Assembly: GCF_003573695.1 (NCBI RefSeq)
Contig: NC_039363.1
Location: 163,262,747 to 163,326,746, forward strand
Source: Papaver somniferum
Taxonomy: Eukaryota > Streptophyta > Magnoliopsida > Ranunculales > Papaveraceae
Direction: 5' to 3'
DNA length: 64,000 bases
The first letter of the stretch is position 1. Every line of letters starts with the position of its first letter. Below the pieces are notes generated by a model. The model did no database searches and was not told where the DNA came from. It saw only the letters and a list, made by a program, of their open reading frames with translations. Below are positions 1 to 12,339 of the stretch, piece after piece. Made by a program: the position numbers and the translations under genes.

Positions 1-408
1 ATATTAGGTCCATCCCAATCATTTCCAGCGATTGAATCTCGCTCAAAGCCCACACAAGATCGAACCCTAAACTGCCAGTGAAGTGTGCATGGCATAAGAT
101 TTTCCCGCCATTTTTTGAATCGTGAAGAAAGGGTGTCCCCCTATCCTGAACTGGGGTGCGAATAGCAGCTGCCTTGGGGTGACCTGGGGGTGCCCCTTAG
201 TAATTAGGTTACCCCTTATCCAAAAGCGAGAGTCCGAATAACACTTGTCCTCCGGGTGCCAAAATCAACTTTTCGAGCCGAATTTTCCAAAAATATTTAT
301 TTCCAAAAAAAATACCTACAAATACATAAAATGACAAAATTAGTACAAAATCGAGTGCCAACAATATATAGTATTGAGATCAAATTAGACACAAAAATGT
401 GTCTATCA
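1..408 (-). mobile_element. LTR remnant related to element C, cut by window edge
   Basis: The stretch ending in GTGTCTATCA at 408 resembles the last part of the 1520-bp LTRs of element C (40337-53202). Shared blocks include CTGCCAGTG, TTTTCCCGCCA, GAAGAAAG followed by a run of C, the long AATACCTACAAAnACATAAAA region, and the end AAATGTGTCTATCA versus AAATGCGTCTATCA. It is clearly diverged, so it is an older or different family member. Read on the minus strand it would start TGATAGACAC. The other LTR end and any TSD are outside the window, so solo LTR and complete element cannot be told apart. Confidence 0.5.
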
Positions 409-409
409 G

Positions 410-760
410 CAAACCTGGGGGAAAGCCGTCATACGCGCCATTGGCTTGCAACCTAGAATGCCAAGCCGTGCAAACCTAGTGTCAAGCCGCCACACGCGCC
501 ATTGGCACATGCCAAGCGACCCTTGCAACCTAGCATGCCAAGCCGTGCAAACCTAGGGCCAAAGCCTCTATGCGCCCCATTGGCACATGCCATGCAACAC
601 TTGCATTTTGGCATTACCACTTGCACCCGATGTGCAACCTACAGCCAAGGCATTCCGCACAAGCCATTGGCACATGCCGTGCAACCCTTGCACTTTGGCA
701 TGCCGCGCCTACATCAAAGGCCACGATTTCTCTTAAGATGCAAAATCTCGACCGTCGAAG
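410..760. repeat. Degenerate short-period repeats
   Basis: Blocks such as GCGCCATTGGCACATGCC, CAAGCCGTGCAAACCTAG and AACCCTTGCA recur several times with variable spacing. ORFs running through here (for example 502-771) simply follow the repeat and contain no recognisable domain. It directly follows the LTR remnant and may be internal sequence of that old element. Confidence 0.4.
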
Positions 761-1499
761 GTCTCCACTGAGCCGGCACATCTCTCAAGCTCAACTTATC
801 AAACACCAGCGACATGCTACACGTTTTCCACGAAAACACTCGAGACATCAATACATGTCACAAACTGGGGGATGCTCTTTAGGGTTTTGGTTTGGCGGTT
901 TACAGCGTGTGGCATACACAGATGCCCGTTTCAAGACAGTGTATTAAGAATAAAACGGTTAGTAAATGCAGGAAGTAATGGTGAAACGCTCTTTCATTAT
1001 GGAACATCAATTCCATCAAATTCCATCAATATCAGGCGTTACCACCTCTTCCCATTTAACTCATCTGTTTCTTTTTCTTACGAGGCCAGAGTACGTTTCA
1101 CTTAGACTTGTATAAATAGGTCTTACCTATTTCCACCAAGACAATAAGTTTTTGGTCAAGGAGAAATACAACACTTAGAAATGCAACTTTGCTAGATTTC
1201 CCAAAGCTTTCTCCTTCTGATACAAGTCAAGTACTACTCTTCCAGAACTGTTCTGGTCTCAACACTCTCTTCGCTTACCTCCCTAAACCATCCCTTCTCC
1301 TCCTCTCTGTGACCGAAGCAAATCCGGAACGACCATTTCTTGGTTTAGGCCGGAGTTGTACAGATTGATCTCTCGAATCTAAAGTACTCCCTGCATTACA
1401 TTTGTTTAGGGTTTAGATTTGTTTCTCACTCACCTACCGAAATTACCAAAATCGGCAGAAACGATTTTCACCCATAAAAACACATATATCTCCTTTGGA

Positions 1500-2550
1500 A
1501 TTAACTTTCACGAGATCGGATGATCCCATCTGTCACCTTTTGGAATTATGGTATTGCACCAGATCCGATGATCGCTTTGGCCATCAGGTTCTTGTCTTCA
1601 CGAGATGAATGATCTCTTCCGCCGTTAATATTGAACTTCAGGAGATGACTCGTTTGGTCATCAGAATTGTGGTTTCATGACATCGGTTGATTACTTCTAT
1701 CGCCTTTGGTAGCTTACCTTCACGAGATCGGATGATCTCTTCCTCAATTGGAGTTTTTCCTTCACGAGGCAGGATTATTTTTGTAACCTACAGGATCATG
1801 CCTGCACGATATCGGGTGATCTATTTTCGTCGAGATATGTCAACTTGACGAGATAGGTTTATCTCTTTTGTCATCAGGTTATCGTCTTTGGAATCTCTCC
1901 TTCACGAGATCGTATGATCTCTCTATCCACCAGAATAATTCCTTCACTAGGTTGGACAAGCTATTACACCATTGGAATTTTTCCAGTATGAGATTATTCA
2001 TTTTGTCATAGGGCTTATGCTTTCGCCATTAGGTTCATGCCTACACGAGATCAGTGATCTCTTTCGCCGTTTGGGTTTTTCCCTTCACGAGATGGGGTTA
2101 TCTTTATGACCTACAGGATCATGCCTGCACGATATCGGGTGATCTCTCTTCGCCGTTAACGTTTGGACTTCAGGAGATGACTTGTTTTCTCATCGATATT
2201 ACGCCTTCAAGAGATCGGATGATCACTTTTTCCACCGGACTGGATGACTCTTTCGTCACCGGGATTAAGTTTTCATGAGATCGGATGATCCCATCTGTCT
2301 CCTTAGAGATTTACCTTCACGAGGTTACTCGTTTCGTCATTGGGCTTAAGTTTTCATGATGTTGGATGATTCTTGGTCACAGGGTTTATGCTTTTATGAG
2401 ATCTGGTGATCACACATATTTCCTTAGGAATTCAACTTCACGAGATCGGATGATCTCTTTCGCACCAGTATTATGCCTTCATGAGATCGCATGATCTCTC
2501 TTACGCCATTGGTATTTCACCACTGTCAGCACGAGATGAGCTCGCCTTAG
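1500..2550. repeat. Array of about 20 palindromic units
   Basis: A core close to TTCACGAGATCGGATGATCTC is repeated at about 40-90 bp intervals. It is an imperfect palindrome, since GAGATC is followed a few bases later by GATCTC, so each unit can form a small hairpin on either strand. Linkers (CGCCATTGG, CATCAGG) are also shared. No long ORF crosses it. It lies on the internal side of the minus-strand LTR at 3236-3700 and could be that element's leader. Confidence 0.6.
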
Positions 2551-3212
2551 CACCATTGGAGCTCTCTGTGACTGGAATTTGACTCTCTTTCAACCATGAC
2601 AACAGAAGATGGTGATTAAATCCATGCAACTGTTTCTCCGATCATGGCGTCCACATAAATTGTCTAAGCTACTTGTAGCAGTTAAATGATGAATCCCAAA
2701 TCAAATACGATGTACATAGTTTTTAAACATAACACGAAGTAGATTACTACTCTTTGTTTTTCGCTTGGTTTTTGAAAGCTTTTTGTTTGAAAACTTGTAT
2801 ATCTATAGATTTAACATCGCCTGATGTCTTGAAATATCGGAGAAAAAAACAATAATTACGTTTTCGCTCTTTGGCTAACAATTCTTCCTTGCCCTTTCAT
2901 GGAGGAGATCGCTTAAGTGTCGAAGTGTTTGAAACTTAATTTTCACCGCGATCTTCAACTCTCTTGAGAATCTTGAGGAAGATACAGGAGATTTTAAAAG
3001 AACATAAAAATCAAAGAAAATCAACTAGAATGGTGTAGATCTGTTGAGTATGAGGGTCTTCAGAACTCCACTGATCGTGTAGATCATGTTGAGTCTGAGA
3101 TCTACTCATGAACTTCGATATAATTCTACACAGTGGTATGAAATCCACTTCTCTCATGGAGATTATGAAAAAATATAGAGTTGTTACTAGGGAGGTAGAT
3201 TAGATCTTCATA
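2551..3212. other. No gene seen; probable LTR-element internal DNA
   Basis: No ORF with recognisable protein similarity. The segment connects the palindromic array with the primer-binding site at 3213-3232 and is best read as internal or leader DNA of a decayed minus-strand LTR element. Confidence 0.3.
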
Positions 3213-3232
3213 CCTCCCTGTTTCTAGCGCCA
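3213..3232 (-). other. Primer-binding site of a minus-strand LTR element
   Basis: The minus strand reads TGGCGCTAGAAACAGGGAGG three bases inside the LTR end. TGGCGC-type sites are widespread in plant LTR elements. It fixes the element orientation as leftward. No polyprotein was found downstream. Confidence 0.45.
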
Positions 3233-3235
3233 AAA

Positions 3236-3700
3236 TGTAGTTGCACATTTTCTGACTACTACATCTAACAAGATCTAATGAACATAAATCATTGAAAATC
3301 AAGCATGAAAGATAAAAGTGCATAAAAGTAAAGATTAACAAAGGGATTTTATAGTGGTTCGGCCGTTAAAATACCTACATCCACTTTGTTTCCACTATTA
3401 TTTGTGGTGTTACACAAAGATGAATGGAGGTCCTCAAGGGACTTGAAACTCCATCCATGGAGGAAGATGAGCTAGAGTCTAGCTTAGAGAGAGAAGAGAA
3501 GCAGGAGGAACCCCCTTTTAACCTATATCTCCTTCTCTTATATAGGGGTATTATACATCGAATTACATTACTGCCCTTAGGGCTGACTAGTTAGGATAAG
3601 GATTACAAAAGGTAGTATTATTGTGTAGTTGCTTGTAGTATTATATGGTGCACCCGTCTAGATCTTGAACCACGTGTCGAGTTGATATTTTACTCTCACA
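3236..3700 (-). mobile_element. Probable 465-bp LTR, minus orientation
   Basis: On the minus strand the segment starts TGTGAGAG at 3700, ends CTACA at 3236, and is followed by a primer-binding site. It contains the common plant LTR phrase GTGGTTCGGCC (plus strand, about 3354-3364). The partner LTR was not found in the window, so the call rests on the TG...CA ends and the adjacent site. Confidence 0.45.
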
Positions 3701-4935
3701 ATATTATTGTTTTATATCTAGGATTATATATTTTTGGTTGTATCCTTGATTGATGATTTGAGATTTGGCTGGCCGTATAACCACCGTGACCGAGAAATCA
3801 TGTTCTATTATTTTGTATGCCTGATTTCATAGCCTTAATGAGATTATTTCCTATTGGTTTCTTTGTATTTTCGGTCAACCTTAGGTAATAATGACTTTAA
3901 ATGATGGAGTATAAATTAAATGGACAGAAGTTTATGGAGGAGTGGATTCTATTTCTATTAGATTATAATTTGTATATGATGCAATAGAGATGATGAATTA
4001 AGGAGAAAGTATTTCTGATGCTTATGGTCGCCGATCCCAATTTAATGGAAGTAATCATTCCCCCTTTATATCGTCTAAGTTTAAAATTCAAGTTGATTGA
4101 ATTGATTAGAAAGATTGGGGTTTCTATGTTTGAGATTGAGTTTTGACGAAATAGTAATGGAATCAGACATCAGTCATACCACAAATAACAACAAGGTTTC
4201 TATTGATTTAGCAGGTTGCACCAAGACTCTATACATTTATGTCATTCGGCTACGGAGTATATTCATAGGTGACAGTATACGTCAATGGTTTCAGGATTAT
4301 GTTGATATTGTTGATAAGACTAGATGTCACCCTTGAGTGACAGTAAGTCTCTCACCTATGTAACTATTTTTGTCGCTTATGTTTGTTAGTTTGATATTTA
4401 TGAATCATATTTGTATTTTAGTGCTTGACCAAAAGTGTAATAAATATATTTACTTGGCTTTTTGGCGACTTTTTTGAAAGAAGCTTAGTGTATGATGAAG
4501 TATGGTTTTATGCTCTGTATCCAAGTCCATTTCCTTGGAAAAAGAGATAAAAGAATAGTTGAACCACCAAGTGATTAAGGATAATTTCCTTAGCGACGTC
4601 GCCTTTTCATTTTGAGGTCTTTTTAATTGAGGTATGTTTAAAATAGGTTGTTTAGCCATAGCGACATCACCTTTTCAATTTGAGGTATGTATAAATTTTT
4701 TTTTTTATTATACACATTTCAATAGGTTGGTTACTGTTAGCTCAAATGTACTTGAGCTTTTATAGAGACTGTATAGTAAAATTTTTCATTCAAATAAACC
4801 ATGCTTACGGTTTGATGATTAAGATAGTGTTAAGATGAAATTCGAGCGATATGACTGATTTTTGTATATTTCACCGTATTGTTACACTTCCATATATTGA
4901 GTTATTTGAGCTTGGTTTTCCATTGTATTCTAATT
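3701..4935. other. No gene seen; small local duplication
   Basis: No convincing coding sequence. A local direct repeat of about 30 bp occurs near 4591-4622 and 4656-4690 (TAGCGACnTCnCCTTTTCA followed by TTTGAGGT), interrupted by sequence that itself repeats TTGAGGTATGT. Confidence 0.4.
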
Positions 4936-4950
4936 TTTAAGTACAAGTTC
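4936..4950. repeat. Target-site duplication, LINE left side
   Basis: TTTAAGTACAAGTTC, matching 14 of 15 bases with 10796-10810. It sits immediately outside the poly-T (poly-A of the minus strand) that ends the LINE. Confidence 0.85.
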
Positions 4951-5075
4951 TTTTTTTTTTTGCTCAGTAATAAATTTTATTAATAACCAAAAATTATGCA
5001 AAAGTTACAATGTGGAGATAACAAAAGAAAGCAAAAAAGGAACTAAAAACTAAAGGTTATGTGTAACAATGTTTT

Positions 5076-8000
5076 TTAACTGAACCTATAGTAAACTTGA
5101 TTCTCATTTTCTATTTGGGATAGAAAAGCAGGTCTGGAATTGTAAATATCTTGATACCCCTTTCCTAGTCTTGATCCTCTCTTAGCAAGAGTGTCAGCAG
5201 AGAAATTAATCTCTCTGTAACTGTGACAGAGTTCCAGATCTTCCACACTTTCACAAATTTTACTCCATCTGTTTATAGAAAACCAAGGGATCCTTTTAGC
5301 TTTGAAAGCTTCAATTACTGTCTTTGAATCTGATCTAAAAATCAGATGAGTATATCTTCTGTGAACAACCCATTCACCTGCACATATGATAGCAAGGACC
5401 TCAGCATAATAGTTAGTGGTTATCCCCAATCCTCCTTCAATTGCTACTATGCATTCACCCTCATTGTTTCTGGCAATGATTCCATATCCAGATGCACCTG
5501 GATTTCCTTGAGAAGCGCCATCACAACATAGTAGAATTTTTCCCATCTTAGGCAGTTTGAAGAAAATTTCCTGGATGTTGGATGTTCTAGTTTGTCTGCA
5601 CTTCAGCCCAAAAAATTTCAACACTTGTAAATCATAAGATGCGTTCCACATATGAGCTTTCATTCTGACTTCAATTCTGTGGTAAGATTCACAATTCTAT
5701 CTTGGATAAGATTTATATTGATTTTATGTTCTTCAAACACACATCTATTCCTTTGAAACAAGATTTCCTTCATGGTTATAAAAGCTGCTATCTTCCACAG
5801 TTCTTTAATTGCAGGACTTCTGTTTTTTGCTCTTGACAGCATCTGTTCAAAAGTTTTTGGATTTAAGAAATAGAATATTCCACCCAACCATTTCCACATG
5901 ATTTCACTAAAGTCACAGTACCATAAGATATGGTTGAGATTTTCTTCAGATTTTTGAAAAAAATGCATCTTGAGGCTAACTTGAAATTTTTGGTTCTCAT
6001 TTTCTCATCAGTAGGTGTAATCCGTCTAAACATTTTCCATACATTACTTGAAATGCTAGAAAAATAGATGGAGATCATACCTGTTTTGTCCAAGATAGTT
6101 TTGGAAATTTTATTCTTATGCATTCTATAGCTGATGCAACAATGAATTCACCAGTGATAGTCCCACACCAAACTTTTTAATCTTCATTTGCACACACCAC
6201 AGGGAGATCAGACTAGTGAATCATTTCCAATATTTCATTTGGAATCACCCATTCTCCATCTAGAAGCAGGTATGACACTTTCATCTCAGGGAAACTGAGC
6301 ATGAATGCATTCATTGGGAATAATTTCTTTAAAGTTCTTTCTTTCACCCATGTATCATTCCATACTGAAATTTTGGATCCATCACCAACAAGCCATCTTG
6401 AATGCTCTTGTATATCTTCTGTGACCCATTTTAGACCTGGTAAAACTGAGGACTTTTTATAGTACTTGACCCAATCTCCAGATTTTGTCATAAATTTAGC
6501 TTGGAAGTATTTTGCCCATTCATCTGTTCTATTCTGCATTTTCCAGAGGAGCTTCATAAGTAAGGCTTTATTTATTATTTCTAATCTTCTCAGCCCCAAG
6601 CCACCTTCATCCATTGGAGCACATACATAGTCCCATTTCAGAGTAATGCATTTTTTTTGTTGAAGGATCACCAGTCCATAAAAAATTTCTTATAATTCTT
6701 TCAACAACTTGAGTAACTCTTTTAGGCCATTTGTAAACTGACATGTTGTATATAGGTATACTGCAGAGTACATGTTTTACTAGAATTAACCTTTCTTGAA
6801 ATGAGAGCATCTTACCCATCCATCCAGCAAGATTTGCTTGAATTTTCTCCACACATCCCCATACATGAGATGATTTGATGCTTCCAGGTATTAACACAAC
6901 ACCCGGAAATGCTGATAGAGGCATGTTGCATTCATTTGCCAGTTGAGCTTTTCTAAGATCACTAGTCCCTCCAATGAAGCATTTACTTTCTCAAGATTAA
7001 TCCTTTGACCAGATGACATTTGGTAATCTTTGAGAAAGTTGAGCAATTTTCTAATATTCCTCTTGTCTCCATTGCAGAATAATAAAATATCATTTGCAAA
7101 TAGGATATGAGAAGGATGCACTCCATTTCTTGACACCATTGGCTGCAAGGTTCCATCTTGTATCATTCTTGGTGTGGTTCTGCTCAACAAATCTTCAGCT
7201 ATAACAAAAAGAAGAGGAGACAGTGGATCACCTTGTCTCAGTCCTCTTCCTACTTTGAAATATCCAACAGGGCCACCATTAAGAAGGACTGAAATTCTAT
7301 CAGATTGTAACAAAGTATGTATCCATTTGATCCCATTTTCTGAAAAACCAAAGCTTTTCATGACTTGTAGAATAAAATCCCAGCTTAAGGAGTCATATGC
7401 TTGAGTTATGTCTAGTTTGAGACCCAAATTTCCACCTCTTCTTTTAACATCAAGATCATTTATTAATTCAGAAGCAAGGACTGTCTGTTCTTGGATATTT
7501 CTTCCCTTTATAAATGCACCTTGCTGAGGAGAGATAACTTTCTTTATCACACTTCCAATTATTGTTGTTATGATTTTTATTATCACTTTGAAGCTAAAAT
7601 TCATTAACCCAATTGGTCTGAATTGTTGAGCTTTTTTAGCATTTTTCACTTTAGGCAGAAGAAGAATGAAGTTTTCACTGAAACCTTGAGGAATAAATCC
7701 ACACCTCCAATAGTACTTGATTGCATCAACTAATTCTTTTCCAATTATGTCCCAAGCATACCTGTAGAACCATCCTGCATAACCATCAGGTCATGGAGCA
7801 CTATCAGGGTCAAGTTCATAAACTGCTTTTTTTATTTCCTCATAATAAAGTTAGGACAACATCCAACATTTGGTTCTCTTCATCAGTAATAACTTTGGGA
7901 ATATCTTGAAAAATCCCAGGAGAAAAATTTACTTCTTGAAATTTGAACTTGTCTTTAAAATGAGCTATTAAAGTTTCAGCTATAAGATTTTGATTTGATA

Positions 8001-9143
8001 TGATGTTACCTTCTTTATTTTCCAGCTCCACTATTGCATTTTGGGCTTGTCTTACCTTTAGATTCACATGGAAAAATATGGAGTTAGATGCTCCTTCTTT
8101 CATCCATTTGACTCTGGATTTTTGTTGCAGGAACTCTTTTTGTTTATCTGTAAGAACTTCAAGCTCTCCTCTGGCAGTCACTAAGTTATTCATCAGTTGT
8201 AGGTCCATTGGATTTTTGTCAGAACTTAATGAAGCTTGTAAAACTTTTTCCTCTGCATATTTGAGTTGCTTATTGATATCCCCAGATATACACCAATTTC
8301 ATTTTTGTATTTCTTGTTTCAGTATCTTTAGTTTCTTCATGAAGACAAAAATGGGATTTCTTGAAATTTTAATCTTCCAAATTTCTTGAACTTGACGATG
8401 GAAGTCAGGATGACTCATCCATACTTTCAGTGCTCTGAAAGGAATAATTTTTGGTTTGGGAAGATCAGCATTTGCACCATATAAAACTCCATGATCTGAT
8501 ATTCCCCTTGCACCAACTTTATACCCCCAACTAGGGAACAACTCCAACCATTTATCATTATCTGTCCAAATTACAAACAATCCTTTTTTTTTCCTGCTCT
8601 ATTGTTACACCATGAGAATTCCATACCAGTACTTGGTGATTGAATAAGCCCACAAGAATTTAGAAAAAAATTTAATTCCACATTGATATTTTAAAGGTTC
8701 TAAACCACCCCTTTTTTCATCCACACTCAGAACTGTGTTGAAATCACCAATCACTAGCCAAGGCCTATTTAGATTATTTATTTCCACCAAATCTTCCCAT
8801 AGCTCTCTTCTATTAAATGTGAGTGTAGCTGCATGAAATCCAGTAACAAGAACATCTCCCACTTCCACTGTTATCTCTTGTTTGGTGTTTGAAATTACTG
8901 AAGGAGAATTTATTGATTTACACCACAAATCCAGATATTACCTTTGTTTCCATCATTTAAATTATCAATAAGTCTAAAATGCATACCAGGTAGCCTTAAT
9001 TTTTTTATAAACTCAGTAGTAGCCCATACTTTTGGTTCAGCTACAATAACTAAAGAGGGACAAATTTTTTTTACTATTTTTCTTAACTTATCTTTGGCCT
9101 TTACTCTTCTCGGGCCTCTTATGTTCCAATATAGGACTTTCAT
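5076..9143 (-). pseudogene. LINE ORF2: endonuclease-RT-RNase H, broken
   Basis: The reading frame is scattered over at least nine segments by indels and stops. It starts MKVLYWNIRG (9143). Endonuclease motifs are visible: AEPKV (catalytic Glu), GDFN (about 8740) and SDHGV (about 8490). The reverse transcriptase block (7649-6891) has motif A LKLDITQAYD and the LRQGDPLSPLLF motif, but motif C reads FANDI where FADD is expected; the Asn codon is at 7092-7094 and is one G-to-A change from Asp. Part of the zf-RVT-like region lies near 6120-5660. The RNase H domain (5663-5076) keeps CDGASQGNPG, YAEVLAI, RSDSK and SADTLAKRG, with all acidic catalytic positions apparently present. The start codon overlaps the ORF1 stop as ATGA. 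Confidence 0.9.
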
Positions 9144-10545
9144 TTGGAAAAAGAAGGATGCGAAGAAGAGGTACTTCTCTTACCTTGTCCATTTTTGCTC
9201 ACATTTGTATTCTGATTTGCATCCTGATTCCTTGTTGTTACATTTGGTCTTTTGCTAGCTTTAGGCTTGACCTGAATAAAATCCTCACTATTCTTTGAGC
9301 TTGTACAGTTAAAAGTTTCCATAGAATGAAATGAAGATGAGTCAGTATGCTTCTCTTGAATGAAATCTTCACATTCCTTTGAAGTAGTAGAGGGATCACC
9401 AGTAAGAAATGAATCTGAAATAGATTGTTTCACTTGAGTAATATCATCCCCTACTTTTGAATTTGCATCAGTTGGTATTTGTGTAGTTGAATTAGTATGT
9501 GGCATTTGTGAACTAATAAAAGGCTGAATATGTACTACATTATTTATAGATGGAGCACTGGACACCATAATAATGATATTATCAACATGCAGTAATGGAA
9601 ATTCTTCATGAGAATTAAGAGAACCCCTGAATTCCTCAGTTTTGTCTTGAAGAATATGAAATCTCCCAGAAGAATTTTCACCTTGGATAGGAGGAATAAT
9701 TGCATCAATCAATTCATTATCACTCAATATATGGTCTTCTATATGTTCTATTATGTGCTCATTCTGTTTCTCAGCTGGAGTGAAACATATGTCAAAACCA
9801 CTGGTTGGCTGAAGTTGTTTTTTCTTCCATTGCTGCTTAGGTTTTTCTAGAACAGGCTCTTGTAAATGATCATCATTCTGATATTCAATTCTTTTAGCTC
9901 TGCATTCTGCTGTCAAATAACCCACAATTGATCAGTGATTACAAAAATCTTGGCTTCTTAAGAATTTGCAAAGGATGCTCAAATTTTTCCATACTTGTAT
10001 TCAACTACCACTTTGCTGGGAATGAATTTTGTAAAATCAACTTCTACTAGAACGCTAGCATAATATCCAATTTCTCTGTTTAGAGTGACTTCATCTACTT
10101 TGATGGCTCTCCCCAGTTTACTGCCCATCTGGAGAAGAATGCTTTCCTTCCAGTATTCTATACTCAGACCAGGAAAGGAAATCCATACAAATGCTGAAGA
10201 GGTTTTCTGTGTTTCAGGATTGAAGTTAGGTTCCCAAGCTCTGAGTTTCAAAGTTTGGGATTCAACCATCCATAATCCCTTCCAAATTAGGCTTCTATCA
10301 GCTTCATTTTCCAGTTTGATGATGAATAATCCATTACCCAGTGGGATAAACTGTAGTGAACCCTTAATAGCCCATTGTTGTTTTAATAAAGTAGCTGCCA
10401 CATTCATCTTCAATTTAACAAAATCGAGTCTACCAATCAAACTAAATTTCCATTCATTCAAATTTTCCTCAATAATCTCATCCGGAATAAACAAAGGAGG
10501 AGGATCCTCAGTATTCATTGAAGGAGAACCAAATTTAGAACTCAA
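9140..10545 (-). pseudogene. LINE ORF1: DUF4283-like RNA-binding protein, broken
   Basis: The first segment (10545-9979, 188 aa) is a DUF4283-like N-terminal domain, as in plant L1 ORF1 and related nucleic-acid chaperones, with typical WKGLWMVESQTLKLRAWEP and VWISFPGL stretches. Frame is lost around 9979 and again near 9945. The CCHC zinc knuckle that should follow is still traceable at about 9910-9950 (CNH ... GYLTAEC), but its second Cys codon has become TGA and its His has become Tyr. The last segment (9925-9140, 261 aa) is Ser/Thr/Asn-rich and low in structure. Its TGA stop at 9140-9142 overlaps the ORF2 ATG. Confidence 0.85.
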
Positions 10546-10795
10546 ATTTTCAGAATTGGATCAAAAACCAGATTCACTTGATATTGGATTTTCAAACATA
10601 ATAAGTAATAGAATCAATAAAAAAATTAACACCAATCATCAAATTTAAATGGAAACACCTGAATTAAGAAGAATCAAAAATCGATTACCAAGAAATCCAC
10701 GAATTTAATGAACGAGTCAGAGCCGATTCCGTCGCCGAGTCGTCGCCGATTCGCAGAGCTAAAGTCTATATTGATTTTTTTTACCTATATTTAAA

Positions 10796-10810
10796 TTTAG
10801 GTACAAGTTC
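10796..10810. repeat. Target-site duplication, LINE right side
   Basis: TTTAGGTACAAGTTC; one A/G difference from 4936-4950. Confidence 0.85.
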
Positions 10811-11146
10811 AGTTTTTGCTATGTTTGTAGTCTTTAATTGGTACAATCTTTGATTTCTTTGTGTTTAAATGTTTGATCATCGTCTTATTTCTTAATATCT
10901 TGCTTACTTGAGTACAAACCCTTGCATCTGCTTTGTAGACTGAATTGTTTCATCCTTATTTTACGCATGTGTGCCGCTGAGGTACTGCCTACTTCCGAGG
11001 TAGATGTATACTCTATTTTCAAGTTGCATCTGAAGTACAAACATTGCAGACTTTCAATTTTAAAGTGGCGGTAAACTTAGGCAGTTAGTTCATTGATGTA
11101 TACGTTGGTTTACTTGGGGAACTAATTTCAAATGGCTGTTGTTTTT
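10811..11146. other. Unique AT-rich DNA, no gene seen
   Basis: No ORF or RNA gene supported. It flanks the LINE on one side and a TIR element on the other. Confidence 0.4.
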
Positions 11147-12320
11147 GAACCATTTTTTGGGGACTACTCAAAAATGGTGGGGGACTACTTTGTGATAGGA
11201 ATGTCTACCCTATACTTGTAAGGGGTGTCTTAAAGTGTGGAAATGACTATACTACCCTTCACCTATATATATAATCACCTCCTCCCAACACCACCACCAC
11301 CTATATATATAACCACCTCTACCCATCATCACCGCCGCTCACCACCACCTACCACCACCGACCACCACCACCATCGACCACCTCAAATCACCACCACCGC
11401 CACCTCTATATATAGCTTAATTTAAATCATTAACAAAACAAAATCAAAATCAAAATTATAACAAACCCATTACTTTTCATTCGTTTTCCTTTGAAAAAAT
11501 GAGAAGTTATCATCAAAATGAGTTGAAAATGGAAGTTGCAGATAAAAGTTCGGCTAGGAATTATCTGGAAAAATTTGTCGAACTAGCCGAACTCAACTTT
11601 AATGGAGGTTTTTTCTTTCATAGAAAAGTTCGGTTACGTTGCAAAAAAAATTTCCTAACCGAACTTTTCTCTGAAAACCTATATATTGAGTTCGGTTACG
11701 TCGCAAATTTTTTCATTTTATTTTCCCAGCCGAACTTTTACTTCAGTTACGTCGCAATTTTTTTCTCCTAACCGAACTTTTCTCTGAAAGAAAAAACTCC
11801 ATTGAAGCTGAGTTCGGCTACCTGTGTTTTTAGAAACATTAACCGAACTACACTTGCAGAATGAGTTCGGCTACCTGTTCTTCAAATGTTTTAACCGAAC
11901 TTTGTTAACGAAACCGAAATCAATTTGTAAATTGTTCATTTTTAGGAATGTTTTGGCCAATTCAAGCACCATTAACTAAATTTGAAGTATCCATGAGTAC
12001 CCAAAACATCATACTCATGTTGTGACTCTTAAAGAAAAAGATCTAAAAAAATTTCTTCCAAAACCCTCATCTTCATTATCATCTTCATCTTCTTCTTCTC
12101 CCTCTCTATAATTCTTTTTTTGAAAAAAATCAAATTATTAATTTAATATCACTAATCATTAATTAACTCACTAATCACTACACTAATTTAATTATCAAGG
12201 GCAAGTTTAGTATTAGAAGAAAAGTTTGATAAGGGGTGACTCATTATTACTTCTAATATCCATCCAAAAAAAAATGGAGAGTAGTCCCCACCATTTTTGA
12301 GTAGTCCCAAAAAACTGTTC
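11147..12320. mobile_element. Non-autonomous TIR element, about 1.17 kb
   Basis: The ends are inverted repeats of about 40 bp. The left end reads TTTTTTGGGGACTACTCAAA from 11153 and the right end, read backwards from 12314, gives TTTTTTGGGACTACTCAAAA; both continue into AATGGTGGGGGACTAC (one G fewer on the right). There is no transposase ORF. The interior begins with simple CCACCACCA repeats (11280-11400). Outer limits are uncertain by a few bases (GAAC can be added on both sides) and no clean TSD was found, so the superfamily is not assigned. Confidence 0.7.
11575..11830. repeat. Inverted repeats with CCGAAC motif
   Basis: Inside the TIR element, 11580-11660 is inverted with respect to about 11740-11825: GGTTTTTTCTTTCATAGAAA faces the complement of TTTCTCTGAAAGAAAAAACT, followed by AAGTTCGGTTAC-type arms. 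GTTCGG/CCGAAC occurs about ten times in alternating orientation up to 11900. The transcript could fold into a long imperfect hairpin. Confidence 0.65.
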
Positions 12321-12339
12321 TTGTTTTTTTCGTGTGGAG

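Larger units (their letters stand above)
4951..10795 (-). mobile_element. Near full-length L1-type LINE, decayed
   Basis: The 5845-bp insertion lies between a 15-bp TSD. The minus strand begins near 10795, carries ORF1 (DUF4283-like plus zinc knuckle) and ORF2 (endonuclease, reverse transcriptase, zinc-binding C-terminal region, RNase H), and ends in an 11-base poly-A at 4961-4951. This is the plant L1 layout in which an archaeal-like RNase H follows the reverse transcriptase. Both ORFs contain several frameshifts and stops and the reverse transcriptase active site is changed, so the copy cannot be autonomous. The one-mismatch TSD and many lesions suggest moderate age. Confidence 0.92.

Noticed and set aside
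502..947. Overlapping plus-strand ORFs of 89 and 125 aa
   Set aside because: They follow the short-period repeat in two frames and have no domain.
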